Assembly (NCBI RefSeq): GCF_014930365.1
Contig: NZ_JABXWI010000007.1
Coordinates: 124,001-188,000, forward strand
Direction of reading: 5' to 3'
DNA from: Streptomyces caniscabiei
GTDB lineage: Bacteria; Actinomycetota; Actinomycetes; Streptomycetales; Streptomycetaceae
DNA length: 64,000 bases
The notes under the pieces were generated by a model that was given only the letters and a program-made list of their open reading frames with translations, ran no database searches and was not told the origin of the DNA. The stretch's first letter is position 1, and each line of letters starts with the position of its first letter. A program made the position numbers and the translations under genes. Positions 11,647-20,137 of this stretch are shown here, piece by piece.

Positions 11647-12992
11647 GACGCCCGGTCCAGGGCGGCGGCGTAGGTGACGACCTCGGCGCCGTCGTGCCCG
11701 GCGACGTACGCCTTCGCCGTGGCCGGGGCGACGAAGGGCAGGAGCCGGTCGCCGTCCGCGACCCAGACCGCCTTGTCGGCGAACCACTGGGTGCCGGTCG
11801 TGGCGTCCGGCACGTACGCGGCGCGGATCCCGTCCTTGTGCGCGGCGACGTAGGCGAGGAGTTCGGCGGGTGTCTCGAAGTCCACGGTCTTCGTCGCGCC
11901 TTTGGGCCAGACCTCTGCGGCGGCCGGCGCGGGGGAGGCGGCGAGCCTCTTGTCGTACGACGCGCCCAGCGCCTTGCGTACGTAGCGGTCGTCGACGAAC
12001 GCGTCCACGTCCACGTCGCCCGTCAGCTTCGCGGCCTTGAGGATCGGCACGTCCTTCTTCAGGGCGGCGATCAGCGCGGGCTTGAGCGAGGGGTCGAAGG
12101 TCGCGATGCCGTGCGCGCCGTTGTAGAGGTAGACGACCTCGGCGGGCAGGCCCGTGGCGTCGGCGACCTTCTCGGCGGCCTCGACGGGGTGCTCGTCGAG
12201 GTAGTCCGTGGCCCTGGCCTGGGCCTTGAGGAAGGCCTCCAGGACGACCGGCCGCTGCTTCGCGAAGTCCTCGCGCGCGGTGACGCCGTGGAAGGTGGGC
12301 AGATCCAGCTGCGCCCCGTCGTACAGGGCCTTCGCCTTGCCCTGGTACGTCAGCAGTCCGGGCCACGCCACGAACTGCGACAGCGCGTCCGCACTGCCCG
12401 CGGTGAGCGAGGAGGCGCCGACCGCCGGCTGCTGGTTGAGTTTCTCGATGTCCTTGTCGGCGTCGAGACCGTCGTCCTTCAGCGCGCGTACGAGGGTGCC
12501 GTCGGCCGCCGATCCGACGCTCGTCGAGACCTTCTTGCCCTTCAGGTCGGCCAGTGTGCCCAGCTTTGAGCCGGGCGCCGTGACGATGGTGTTGAGTCCG
12601 CCGCGGAGGTTGTAGCCGGTGGCCGCGACCAGCCGGGTGGGCTTGCCGAGCTGCTTGCCGCGGGCGGCGTTGAGCAGCAGCGGGAAGTCGCCCATCGAAC
12701 CGATGTCTGTCTTCCCGGCGGTCATCTGCGCGGTGATCGGGGCGCCCGTCGCGTAGTCCTGCCAGTCGACCTTGTACGTGGTCTCCCCGCCCAGCGCGTT
12801 CAGCTCGTCCTCGAAGTAGCCGAGGGAGCGCAGCAGAGTGCCGGCGGTGACGGTGTTGATGGTCTTCGACTGGTAGCCGACGGTCACGGTGACGGTTCCG
12901 CCGTCCGCCGCGCTGCCGCTGCCCGTGCCGCAGCCGGCCAGGGCCAGCGGCAGCAGGAGGGCGGCGGACAGGACGAATCCTCTGTTCTTCAT
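11643..12992 (-). CDS. ABC transporter substrate-binding lipoprotein, SsuA/NMT1-like
   Basis: Periplasmic-type binding protein anchored as a lipoprotein. The N-terminus has a basic n-region, a hydrophobic core and the lipobox LALAGC, so the mature protein starts at the cysteine near residue 20. The mature part begins with a strand of the TVTVGYQSKTINT type. Further in are GDFPLLLNAARG and KLGTLADLKGKKVSTSVGSA, typical of nitrate/sulfonate/taurine binding proteins. At 449 residues it is about 100 longer than SsuA, because of an extra C-terminal region ending with FVAPATAKAYVAGH. It is followed by overlapping permease and ATPase genes and preceded by the ferredoxin gene. An organosulfur ligand is suggested by the AprA-like partner but is not shown. 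Confidence 0.88.
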   Translation of the reverse strand: MKNRGFVLSAALLLPLALAGCGTGSGSAADGGTVTVTVGYQSKTINTVTAGTLLRSLGYFEDELNALGGETTYKVDWQDYATGAPITAQMTAGKTDIGSMGDFPLLLNAARGKQLGKPTRLVAATGYNLRGGLNTIVTAPGSKLGTLADLKGKKVSTSVGSAADGTLVRALKDDGLDADKDIEKLNQQPAVGASSLTAGSADALSQFVAWPGLLTYQGKAKALYDGAQLDLPTFHGVTAREDFAKQRPVVLEAFLKAQARATDYLDEHPVEAAEKVADATGLPAEVVYLYNGAHGIATFDPSLKPALIAALKKDVPILKAAKLTGDVDVDAFVDDRYVRKALGASYDKRLAASPAPAAAEVWPKGATKTVDFETPAELLAYVAAHKDGIRAAYVPDATTGTQWFADKAVWVADGDRLLPFVAPATAKAYVAGHDGAEVVTYAAALDRAS

Positions 12993-13016
12993 GGGAGTGC
13001 GGACCTCTCGGCGATC

Positions 13017-13244
13017 TCAGCGGAGCAGATAGGGCATGTTGACCGTGACGGCGCCGGTGGGGCACCGGGCCGCGCACGGGCCGCAGTACCAGCACTCGTC
13101 GACGTGCATGTAGGCCTTGCCGTTGCTCTCGTCGATGGCCAGGGAGTCCAGCGGGCACATGTCCACACAGAGGGTGCAGCCGTCGATGCACTTCGACTCG
13201 TCGATGGTCACGGGCACGTCGGCCCGCTGGGGCGCCAAAGGCAT
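13017..13244 (-). CDS. Two-[4Fe-4S] ferredoxin, AprB-like
   Basis: Small iron-sulfur protein of 75 residues. The first cluster cysteines are C19, C23, C26 and C30 (CIDGCTLCVDMCP). The second set is C51, C54, C57 and C61 (CWYCGPCAARCP). The C-terminal strand TGAVTVNMPYLLR follows. The CWxC second motif and the short extension resemble the beta subunit of adenylylsulfate reductase and related electron donors to AprA-like flavoproteins, one of which is in the same operon. It lies between the GntR regulator and the binding-protein gene, both on the same strand. Its role as electron carrier for the flavoprotein is an inference from operon and motif. Confidence 0.9.
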   Translation of the reverse strand: MPLAPQRADVPVTIDESKCIDGCTLCVDMCPLDSLAIDESNGKAYMHVDECWYCGPCAARCPTGAVTVNMPYLLR

Positions 13245-13283
13245 GGCTGTCTCCAGGGAGGGGCGGAACAGGGGATCACGGAG

Positions 13284-14099
13284 TCACCGTGAGCGGTGCA
13301 GCAGGCCGCTCATCGAGATGCGGTCGCCGCGGAAGCGGATGAACTCCAGGTCGACGGGCCGGCCGTCGGCGAGGTGCGTGAGCCGTTCCAGCATCAGAAC
13401 GGCGGAGCCGCGCGGGGCTTCGAGCACGGCGGCGGAGTGGGTGTCGGCGTTCACCGCCTCCAGGGTGATCTCGGCGTGCCCCAGGGGCAGGCCGGTGATC
13501 GCCTCCAGGAGGCGGAAGACGTCGGTGTTCTCCAGGTCGGCGCCGAGGAGCGCCGTGCCGAGGTCGAGGGGGCCGAGGGTGAGCGGGATGTAGGTGAGGT
13601 CGAGGGAGAGGGGGAGGCCGTTCAGCCGGCGCAGGCGTTCGATGTAGAGGACGTCGGTGCCGGGCGGGACGTGCAGACGGTCGGCCACGGGGGTGGGGGC
13701 CGGGGCGGGGCCCATGGTGCGGACCTCGTTGGTGACCGTGCCGTGCTCGCGGAGGGTTTCCGCGAGGCCCATCAGACGGTCCAGGCCATGGGGGTACTTC
13801 CGGGCGACGACGACGGTGCCGACGCCCGGGAACCGTTCCACCAGGCCCTCGGCACGCAGCAGGTCCAGGGCCTCGCGCACGGTGTTGCGGGTGGCGCGGT
13901 AGTCGGTCGCGAGGGTGGACTCATGGGGAAGGGTGCCGTCGGCGAAACCGCCGCTGAGGAGCTGACGGCGCAGCAGATCGGCGAGCTGCCGCGCCTGGTC
14001 CGCCCGCAGCCGGCGCCGCGCGCGGTGGGCGGCGACGGTGGTCGCGCCCTGCCCGGCGTGGTCCCGGATGCGGTCGGTGGATGGCATGTTTCGAACCAT
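13284..14099 (-). CDS. GntR-family (HutC/UTRA) transcriptional regulator
   Basis: DNA-binding regulator with an N-terminal winged helix (about residues 35-100; LPHESTLATDYRATRNTVRE is the recognition region) and a C-terminal UTRA ligand domain (about 110-265). It heads the minus-strand operon of ferredoxin, importer and flavoprotein and probably controls it. Two in-frame ATG codons are possible, the first at the upstream end and the second 12 bases downstream (MPSTDRI). Neither has a strong ribosome binding site. A palindromic sequence overlaps the first ATG, and if it is an operator the second ATG is the likelier start. The effector is unknown. Confidence 0.9.
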   Translation of the reverse strand: MVRNMPSTDRIRDHAGQGATTVAAHRARRRLRADQARQLADLLRRQLLSGGFADGTLPHESTLATDYRATRNTVREALDLLRAEGLVERFPGVGTVVVARKYPHGLDRLMGLAETLREHGTVTNEVRTMGPAPAPTPVADRLHVPPGTDVLYIERLRRLNGLPLSLDLTYIPLTLGPLDLGTALLGADLENTDVFRLLEAITGLPLGHAEITLEAVNADTHSAAVLEAPRGSAVLMLERLTHLADGRPVDLEFIRFRGDRISMSGLLHRSR

Positions 14100-14107
14100 A
14101 CCGAAAC
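14088..14107. promoter_or_regulatory. Candidate operator of the GntR regulator
   Basis: An inverted repeat with six-base arms, GTTTCG and CGAAAC, separated by eight bases lies across the first possible ATG of the regulator gene. GntR/HutC proteins bind short dyads of this kind near their own promoters, so autoregulation is plausible. This is inference from symmetry and position only. Confidence 0.4.
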
Positions 14108-14258
14108 GGTGGGGAAAGGAATGTTGCCGGAGTGTTGCGCCATCTGAGGAGGTGTGGAAGGCGGGTCTGACCTGCGCTTACGCGGGAGCGGGCGCAAGAT
14201 CTGCCACCGGTTTGTCCAAGGGGTGGGAATCAGGCTCCGGTGGCTGGGACGTGCCGGT

Positions 14259-15521
14259 CTACTCCCGGGCCGCCACCACCCGCCCGGTGACCTCGCCCAG
14301 CCCCACCTTCGTGCCGCCCGGCCCCGGAGCCCACGCCGTGAGCGTCACCTCGTCGCCGTCCTCCAGGAACGTCCGCCTGCCGGTGGGAAGGTCGAGCGGG
14401 TCGCGCCCGTTCCAGGTGAGTTCCAGCAGTGAGCCGCGCTGGTCGGGGGCGGCCCCGCTGACCGTGCCGGAGCCGTAGAGATCGCCGGTGCGCAGCGACG
14501 CGCCGTTGACCGTCATATGGGCCAACTGCTGCGCGGCCGTCCAGTACATCGTGGCGAAGGGCGGCTCCGAGACGACATGCCCGTCGACCGCGACGCTGAT
14601 CCGCAGGTCGTACCCCCCGGGGTCGACGTCCGGCGCGGAGTCGTCCAGGTAGGGCAGCAGCGGATGTGTGCGCTCCGGCGGCGACACCCGCGCCTCCTCC
14701 AGCGCCTCCAGCGGCGTGACCCAGGCCGAGACCGACGTGGCGAACGACTTCCCGAGGAACGGCCCGAGCGGCACGTACTCCCAGGCCTGGAGATCACGCG
14801 CCGACCAGTCGTTGAGGAGGCACACCCCGAAGACGTGGTCCCGGAACTCGCCCAGCCCCACCGGCCGCCCCCGCTCGGACGGCACCCCCACCACGAACCC
14901 GACCTCCGCCTCGATGTCGAGCCGCACGGACGGCCCGAACACCGGCGCCGGATCGGTCGGCGCCTTGCGCTGTCCGGCCGGCCGCACCACCTCCGTGCCG
15001 GACACCACGACCGTGCCGGACCGGCCGTGGTAACCGATGGGCAGGTGCTTCCAGTTGGGTGTCAGCGGATCCGGGGCGTCGGGGCGGAAGATGCTGCCGA
15101 CGTTCCGGGCGTGGTTCTCGGAGGCGTAGAAGTCGACGTAGTCGGCCACCTCGAACGGCAGGTGCGGGGTCACCGAGGGCAGCGGGTGGAAGTACGGCGC
15201 GATCGTCTCCCGGTGCGAGGGCACCGTCACCCACGCCGTCAGTGCCCGCCTGAGGTCCGACCAGGCCGTGCGGCCCGCCGCGAGCAGGGGGTTCAGCGTG
15301 GGGTGCGCCAGCAGCGCGGCGTACGGGGAGCCGAGGGCGTGCGCCGCCGCCGCGGCGTCGAGGACGTGATCGCCGAGCCGGACCCCGACGGTACGAGGGG
15401 CTCCGGACGCGCCGAGGGAGAAGACACCGTAGGGGAGGTTGTGCGGACCGAAGGGGTGGCCCTCGGGGACGTCGAAGGGGTGACCCTCGGGGACATCGTC
15501 GGTGACATCGAAGGGGGGCAT
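14259..15521 (-). CDS. fahA: Fumarylacetoacetase (tyrosine/homogentisate degradation)
   Basis: Hydrolyses fumarylacetoacetate to fumarate and acetoacetate, the last step of homogentisate breakdown. From the ATG with GAGAGCGAGG upstream it is 420 residues, the expected length. The N-terminal SH3-like domain contains LPYGVFSLG. The catalytic domain carries YVDFYASENHARNVGSIFR, the metal-site region DIEAEVGFVVG and LLNDWSARDLQAWEYVPLGP, all family hallmarks. Near the N-terminus an eight-residue unit (VPEGHPFD) is duplicated in tandem. The open frame continues upstream antisense to the next gene and is not coding there. No other gene of the tyrosine pathway is next to it. Confidence 0.95.
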   Translation of the reverse strand: MPPFDVTDDVPEGHPFDVPEGHPFGPHNLPYGVFSLGASGAPRTVGVRLGDHVLDAAAAAHALGSPYAALLAHPTLNPLLAAGRTAWSDLRRALTAWVTVPSHRETIAPYFHPLPSVTPHLPFEVADYVDFYASENHARNVGSIFRPDAPDPLTPNWKHLPIGYHGRSGTVVVSGTEVVRPAGQRKAPTDPAPVFGPSVRLDIEAEVGFVVGVPSERGRPVGLGEFRDHVFGVCLLNDWSARDLQAWEYVPLGPFLGKSFATSVSAWVTPLEALEEARVSPPERTHPLLPYLDDSAPDVDPGGYDLRISVAVDGHVVSEPPFATMYWTAAQQLAHMTVNGASLRTGDLYGSGTVSGAAPDQRGSLLELTWNGRDPLDLPTGRRTFLEDGDEVTLTAWAPGPGGTKVGLGEVTGRVVAARE

Positions 15522-15731
15522 CGGGGGCTGCCTCGCTCTCGTGCGTTCCGTCGTACCTCTGGTCGCGGCACACGTTACGGGGAGGGGCGAAGATCCGGGA
15601 GTGTCTAAAGAGTTCGCAATGTCCTGATAGGGGAGGGTCGGAAGGAAAGGTTCCGGCTTAGCGTCCTCTGGGGGACGCGGACGGGGTGGGTCCGGGTCCG
15701 GTAGGGGGGACACGTGGGGGGACCCGTGGCC

Positions 15732-16991
15732 ATGGGTACTTGGGGTGCGCCGGTACAGGCGGACCGAGGCGTTCCGGGGCTCGTCGTGAAGCTCGGCGAC
15801 TATCCGCTGCACCACGGCGGCGTCGGAGCCATCCGCAGCCTGGGCCGGCTCGGCGTGCCGATGTACGCGATCACGGAGGACCGGTTCACACCGGCCGCCG
15901 CCTCGCGCTATCTGCGGCGCGCGTTCGTGTGGCCGACCACCGGGACGGAGGAGCCCGAGTGGCTGGTGGACGGACTGCTGCGCATCGGCCGGCGGATAGG
16001 ACGGCCCGCCGTCCTCATCCCCACCGACGAGGAAGCCGCGGTGCTCATCGCCGAGCACCAGGAGGAACTCGCGACCCGCTTCCTCTTCCCCCGCGTCGAC
16101 GCGAAGCTCCCGCGCCGCCTCGCCAGCAAACAGGGGCTGCACGAACTCTGCGTGGAGCACGGCATCGCGAGCCCCGTCAGCTCGTTCCCGCAGTCGTACG
16201 AGGACGTGGAACGGTTCGCGGCACGGGCCCGCTTCCCCGTGGTGGCCAAGAACCGGGAGGCGTTCGAGCGGCGCCGGCAGCCCGCGGTGAACGGGACGAC
16301 CCGCATCGCCGACCGGGAGTGCCTGCTGCGGCTGGCCCGCGGCTGGGGCGAACGGCCCGGGGTGATCCTCCAGGAGTACCTGCCCCGGGAGGACGCCGAG
16401 GACTGGATCGTGCACGCCTACTTCGACGCGGACTCCACCCCGCTCGCGATGTTCACCGGGGTGAAGGTGCGGTCGTGGCCGCCGCACGCGGGGATGACGG
16501 CGAACGCGTACGTCGTCGACAACCCCGAACTCGCCGACATCGCGGCCCGGTTCATCAAGCAGATCGGGTTCACGGGGGTCATCGACCTCGATCTGCGGTT
16601 CGACCGGCGGGACGGCCGGTACAAACTGCTGGACTTCAACCCGCGGATGGGCGCGCAGTTCCGGCTGTTCGAGAACGAGGCCGGGATCGACGTCGTACGC
16701 GCCATGCACCTCGATCTGACCGGACGCCCGGTGCCGGAGGGGGAACAGCTCGCCGGGCGGCGGTACATCGTGGAGAACATCGATCTGCCGGCGCTGCTCG
16801 CCTACCGGCGCAGCGGCTACACCACACCGCACGCGCCGCCGCGCGCGAGCGGTACGGAGCTGGCGTGGCTCGCGGGTGACGACCCGCTGCCGTTCCTCAC
16901 GATGCTCGCGCGCTTCGTACGGCCGGGTGCGAAGCATCTGTACCAGATGTGGCGGGCCAACCGCCTCGGCAACACCCCCGTGCGCCCCTAG
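15732..16991 (+). CDS. ATP-grasp domain protein, carboxylate-amine ligase-like
   Basis: ATP-grasp enzyme of about 419 residues. An N-terminal PreATP-grasp domain (LVVKLGDYPLHHGGVGAIRS, then IPTDEEAAVLIAEH) is followed by the ATP-binding subdomains: a phosphate-contacting lysine in PVVAKNREAFE, the hinge ILQEYLP, and the metal-binding LLDFNPRMGAQF near residue 310. Proteins of this type ligate a carboxylate to an amine through an acyl-phosphate, but the substrates are unknown. I prefer the ATG nine bases after GGGGGGA; in-frame GTG codons 6 and 18 bases upstream are alternatives. It is followed after 65 bp by a flavin-dependent oxidoreductase on the same strand, suggesting a two-gene pathway. 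Confidence 0.85.
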   Translation: MGTWGAPVQADRGVPGLVVKLGDYPLHHGGVGAIRSLGRLGVPMYAITEDRFTPAAASRYLRRAFVWPTTGTEEPEWLVDGLLRIGRRIGRPAVLIPTDEEAAVLIAEHQEELATRFLFPRVDAKLPRRLASKQGLHELCVEHGIASPVSSFPQSYEDVERFAARARFPVVAKNREAFERRRQPAVNGTTRIADRECLLRLARGWGERPGVILQEYLPREDAEDWIVHAYFDADSTPLAMFTGVKVRSWPPHAGMTANAYVVDNPELADIAARFIKQIGFTGVIDLDLRFDRRDGRYKLLDFNPRMGAQFRLFENEAGIDVVRAMHLDLTGRPVPEGEQLAGRRYIVENIDLPALLAYRRSGYTTPHAPPRASGTELAWLAGDDPLPFLTMLARFVRPGAKHLYQMWRANRLGNTPVRP

Positions 16992-17056
16992 CCCGCGAGG
17001 CCGTCGGCGCACGGGACCGCACGAAGTAGACATGCAGCGTCCTGGGGAGGGACTTC

Positions 17057-18259
17057 GTGATTCAACCGGTAGCAGTCATCGGTGCCGGGCCGTACGGTCT
17101 GTCGACCGCCGCGCATCTGCGGGCGCACGGCATTCCGGTCCGTGTCTTCGGCGAACCCATGGTGAGCTGGCGGGACAACATGCCCGCCGGGATGCTGCTG
17201 AAGTCCACACCGGCGGCGTCGAGCATCGACGCGCCCCAGCAGGGCCACACCCTCGTCGACCACTGCGACGCGGCGGGCGTCCGGCGCCTCGTGACGGACG
17301 AGGACATCATCCCCGTCGAGACCTTCATCTCCTACGGCGAGTGGTTCCAGCAGCAGCTCGTGCCCGACCTGGAACGGGTGCGCGTGGTCTCGGTGGACCG
17401 GAGCAAGAGCGGCGGCTTCGAGCTGAAGCTGGACTCGGGGGAGTCGTTCACGGCGCGGGCCGTCGTGGTGGCGAGCGGCCTGTTCGGGCTGGCGCACCTG
17501 CCGCCCGAGCTGGCGGGCGCGGCGGCGGACGGTCCGACCCCGATGGGGCCCGTCTCGCACAGCTCCCAGCACGCCGACCTGGGCCGGTTCAAGGACAAGG
17601 ACCTGATCGTCGTGGGCGCGGGGCAGTCCGCCCTGGAGACGGCGGTGCTGGCGGCCGAGGCCGGCGCGCGGGTGCGGGTCGCCGCGCGCGGGCGGGGGAC
17701 CGTGGCCTTCGGCGCGCCCCCGTGGCGGCAGCCGAGGCTGCGCCCCGAGTCACCGTTCGGGCGGGCCTGGTCGCTGTGGGCGCTCAGCTACTACCCGCAG
17801 CCCTACCGTTATCTGCCGGCCGCCACCCGGCACCACCTGGTCCGCCGGGTGCTCGGGCCGCTGGGCGCGTGGTGGCTGCGGGAGCGGTTCGAGGGACGGG
17901 TGGAGGTGCGGGAGGTGGAGCGGGTCGTGCGGGCCGGCGTCGTCGACGGGCGTCCGCTCCTCGTGGTGCGCGAGCACGACGGCCGTACGGCGGAGCTGGG
18001 CGCCGATCATGTCATCGCGGCGACGGGGTACCGGGTGGACCTCGGGGCGATGGGGTTCCTCGGGCACGAACTCCGTACGGAGCTGGGGACGAGCCGGGGG
18101 ACGCCGGTGCTGGGGGCCGGGTTCCGGTCGTCGATCCCGGGGCTGTACTTCACGGGGTTGCCGGCGGCGGCGTCGTACGGGCCGGTGATGCGGTTCGTGT
18201 GCGGGACGGAGTTCGCTTCGCCTCGGTTGGCTCGGCATCTGGCCGCGGCTCACGGGTGA
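17057..18259 (+). CDS. FAD/NAD(P)-dependent oxidoreductase, flavin monooxygenase-like
   Basis: Two-dinucleotide-binding flavoprotein of 400 residues. The FAD Rossmann motif is at 9-14 (GAGPYG) and the NADPH Rossmann motif at 187 onward (GAGQSALETA). Between them lies the ATG-like segment VVVASGLFGLAHLP, and HVIAATGYRVDL is near the C-terminus. The layout is that of class B flavin monooxygenases and amine N-hydroxylases. GTG is the start, with GGGAGGG nine bases upstream. It probably forms a transcription unit with the ATP-grasp gene. An N- or C-oxidation followed or preceded by amide formation is conceivable but not shown. Confidence 0.85.
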   Translation: MIQPVAVIGAGPYGLSTAAHLRAHGIPVRVFGEPMVSWRDNMPAGMLLKSTPAASSIDAPQQGHTLVDHCDAAGVRRLVTDEDIIPVETFISYGEWFQQQLVPDLERVRVVSVDRSKSGGFELKLDSGESFTARAVVVASGLFGLAHLPPELAGAAADGPTPMGPVSHSSQHADLGRFKDKDLIVVGAGQSALETAVLAAEAGARVRVAARGRGTVAFGAPPWRQPRLRPESPFGRAWSLWALSYYPQPYRYLPAATRHHLVRRVLGPLGAWWLRERFEGRVEVREVERVVRAGVVDGRPLLVVREHDGRTAELGADHVIAATGYRVDLGAMGFLGHELRTELGTSRGTPVLGAGFRSSIPGLYFTGLPAAASYGPVMRFVCGTEFASPRLARHLAAAHG

Positions 18260-18289
18260 GGGTTCCGGGATGAGCTCGGGTGGGGCGGT

Positions 18290-18362
18290 GCGTCGCGGGT
18301 GCGGGTCCGGTGGGGCTTCTCGCGCAGTTCCCCGCGCCCCTTTTGGGCCTTCGGCCCTCAAG
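18290..18362. repeat. Dispersed GC-rich intergenic element, copy 1
   Basis: The core CGCGCAGTTCCCCGCGCCCC is preceded by a GGTGGGGCTTCT stretch and followed by a small hairpin, GGGCC-TTC-GGCCC. It sits just after the flavoprotein gene stop. Near-identical cores occur at 31.8, 35.0, 52.2 and 53.9 kb, always between genes. Confidence 0.8.
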
Positions 18363-18507
18363 CGTCCGGGGCCCTGACCTCCGTCCCCGGCTGAACCCCC
18401 GTTCGGGAAAAGCGAGTTGACGTAGAGGGGTGCTGGAGCGGTCGGGATGCCGGACGTCGTCCGGTTCGGGTCGAACCGATGGGGCGTGGCATCCGTATTC
18501 TCTGATC

Positions 18508-19314
18508 ATGGCCGCTCCCACCGCATATTCACTCATCGCCACTGACCTGGACGGAACGCTCCTGCGCAGTGACGACACGCTCTCCGACCGGTCCCTCGCC
18601 GCGCTGGCGCGGGCCACGGAGGCCGGTGCCCAGCACCTCGTGGTGACGGGACGGCCGGCGCCGAGAGTGCGCCCCCTCTTCGACGACCTCGGCAGCAGGG
18701 GGCTCGCGGTGTGCGGGCAGGGCGCGCAGTTGTACGACCCCGGCGCGGACCGGCTGCTCTGGTCGGTCACCCTGGACAGGGAACTCGCCGAGACCGCGCT
18801 CGGCAAGATCGAGGCGGAGGTCGGACAGGTGTACGCGGCCGTCGACCAGGACGGCGTCGACGGCCTCACCCTGATCGAGCCCGGCTACCTCATGCCGCAC
18901 CCCACGCTGCCCGCGGTGCGGGTGCCGCGCCGGGACGACCTGTGGTGCGAGCCGATCAGCAAGGTGCTGCTGCGCCATCCCTATCTGTCGGACGACGAGC
19001 TGGCCTCGGCGGCGCGGATGGCGGTCGGCTCGCTGGCGACGGTCACCATGTCGGGGCCCGGCACGGTCGAACTCCAGCCATGCGGCATCACCAAGGCGAC
19101 GGGGCTCGCGCTGGCCGCCGACCACCTCGGTCTGACGCCGGACGAGACCATCGCCTTCGGCGACATGCCCAACGACATCCCGATGTTCGACTGGGCCGCA
19201 CACGGCGTGGCCATGGCCAACGCCCACCCGGAACTCAAGGCCGTCGCCGACGAGGTGACCCTCTCCAACGAGGACGACGGGATCGCCGTGGTGCTGGACC
19301 GGCTGTTCCGCTGA
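18508..19314 (+). CDS. HAD-IIB (Cof-type) sugar/nucleotide phosphatase-like hydrolase
   Basis: Haloacid-dehalogenase phosphatase with a C2B-type cap. From the ATG it has 268 residues, typical of Cof-like proteins. Motif I is D13-L-D15-G-T (nucleophile and acid/base), motif II VVTGRP, the motif III lysine is in CGITKATGLALAADH, and motif IV reads GDMPNDIPMFD with D219 and D223. All catalytic residues are present, so an active Mg-dependent phosphatase is expected. An open frame continues 78 bases upstream, but family alignment and the MAAPTAYSLI start favour this ATG. It is convergent with the LysM gene and separated from it by a perfect hairpin. Confidence 0.92.
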   Translation: MAAPTAYSLIATDLDGTLLRSDDTLSDRSLAALARATEAGAQHLVVTGRPAPRVRPLFDDLGSRGLAVCGQGAQLYDPGADRLLWSVTLDRELAETALGKIEAEVGQVYAAVDQDGVDGLTLIEPGYLMPHPTLPAVRVPRRDDLWCEPISKVLLRHPYLSDDELASAARMAVGSLATVTMSGPGTVELQPCGITKATGLALAADHLGLTPDETIAFGDMPNDIPMFDWAAHGVAMANAHPELKAVADEVTLSNEDDGIAVVLDRLFR

Positions 19315-19320
19315 GACAAG

Positions 19321-19352
19321 CGTTCCCCTGGGCCCGCCGGCCCAGGGGAACG
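19321..19352. terminator. Perfect 14-bp hairpin between convergent genes
   Basis: CGTTCCCCTGGGCC pairs perfectly with GGCCCAGGGGAACG across a four-base loop. It begins six bases after the HAD gene stop and lies 19 bases beyond the LysM gene stop on the other strand. There is no T-tract, as is common in Streptomyces. A bidirectional terminator is the obvious role. Confidence 0.85.
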
Positions 19353-19371
19353 AGTGCGGAGCCGGTGGGGC

Positions 19372-20124
19372 TCAGTACGCGCCGAAGACGTTGTCGATCG
19401 AGCCGTACCGGTCGGCGGCGTAGTTGCAGGCCGCCGTGATGTTGGCGACCGGGTCGTACGGGTCGTACGGGGTGCCGGAGACGTGGTACGCGGCGAACGT
19501 CGGGTCGATGACCTGGAGGAGGCCCTTCGACGGGGTGCCCGCGGCGGCGTTGGAGTCCCAGTTGTTGATCGCCAGCGGGTTGCCCGACGACTCGCGCATG
19601 ATGTTGCGGTGGATCCCGTTGTACGTCCCGGGAATTCCCTTTTGCGCCATGATGTCCAGCGACTCGCGGATCCAGCCGTCGAGGTTGTCCGGGTAGGTCT
19701 TCACCGAGGCCTGCGTGGCCGTGGAGGCCTTCGGCTTCGTCGACGCCTTCTTCGCGGCGGGCGCCTTCGTCCCGGTCACCTTCAGCTTCAGGCCCGGACG
19801 GATCAGGGCCGGGTTGTCGCCGACGGCGGCGCGGTTGTCCTTGTAGAGCCGCTGCCAGCCGCCCTTGGTGCCGTGCTCGCGGGCGATGGAGGAGAGCGTG
19901 TCGCCGGAGACCACGGTGTAGTTCGCGGACTTGGGCAGCGTCGCGGCCGGCGCGGACTGCGCGGCGGACTGGACGGAGCCGGCGGCCTGGGCCGGGGTGG
20001 CGGCGCTCGCGGTCGTGGCGACCGTCAGCGGGAGGGCCAGGGCGGCCCCGCCCGTTCCGGCGGCGAGCATGCCACGGGTGAACGCGTTGCTTCTGGGACG
20101 GCGGTGTTTGCCTCGTGCGGGCAT
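19372..20124 (-). CDS. Secreted LysM plus lysozyme-like (SLT/Rpf-type) cell-wall hydrolase
   Basis: Exported peptidoglycan-active protein of 250 residues. A long basic n-region and hydrophobic stretch (ALALPLTVATTASA) end in an AxA-like signal peptidase site around residue 42. The LysM domain is at about 67-116 (NYTVVSGDTLSSIAREHG), a Lys/Ala/Ser/Thr linker follows, and the lysozyme-like domain spans 145-250 with catalytic-type E178 in NIMRESSGNPLAINNWD and a GLLQVI segment. This is the domain set of Streptomyces resuscitation-type and SLT wall enzymes. The leader carries a c-di-AMP (ydaO) riboswitch, matching the known control of such genes. Confidence 0.92.
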   Translation of the reverse strand: MPARGKHRRPRSNAFTRGMLAAGTGGAALALPLTVATTASAATPAQAAGSVQSAAQSAPAATLPKSANYTVVSGDTLSSIAREHGTKGGWQRLYKDNRAAVGDNPALIRPGLKLKVTGTKAPAAKKASTKPKASTATQASVKTYPDNLDGWIRESLDIMAQKGIPGTYNGIHRNIMRESSGNPLAINNWDSNAAAGTPSKGLLQVIDPTFAAYHVSGTPYDPYDPVANITAACNYAADRYGSIDNVFGAY

Positions 20125-20137
20125 GGCGGATTCCTCT

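Noticed and set aside
15522..17033. N-terminal extension of the fumarylacetoacetase frame by some 500 codons
   Set aside because: It is antisense to the ATP-grasp gene. The ATG at 15521 with a Shine-Dalgarno gives the exact family length.
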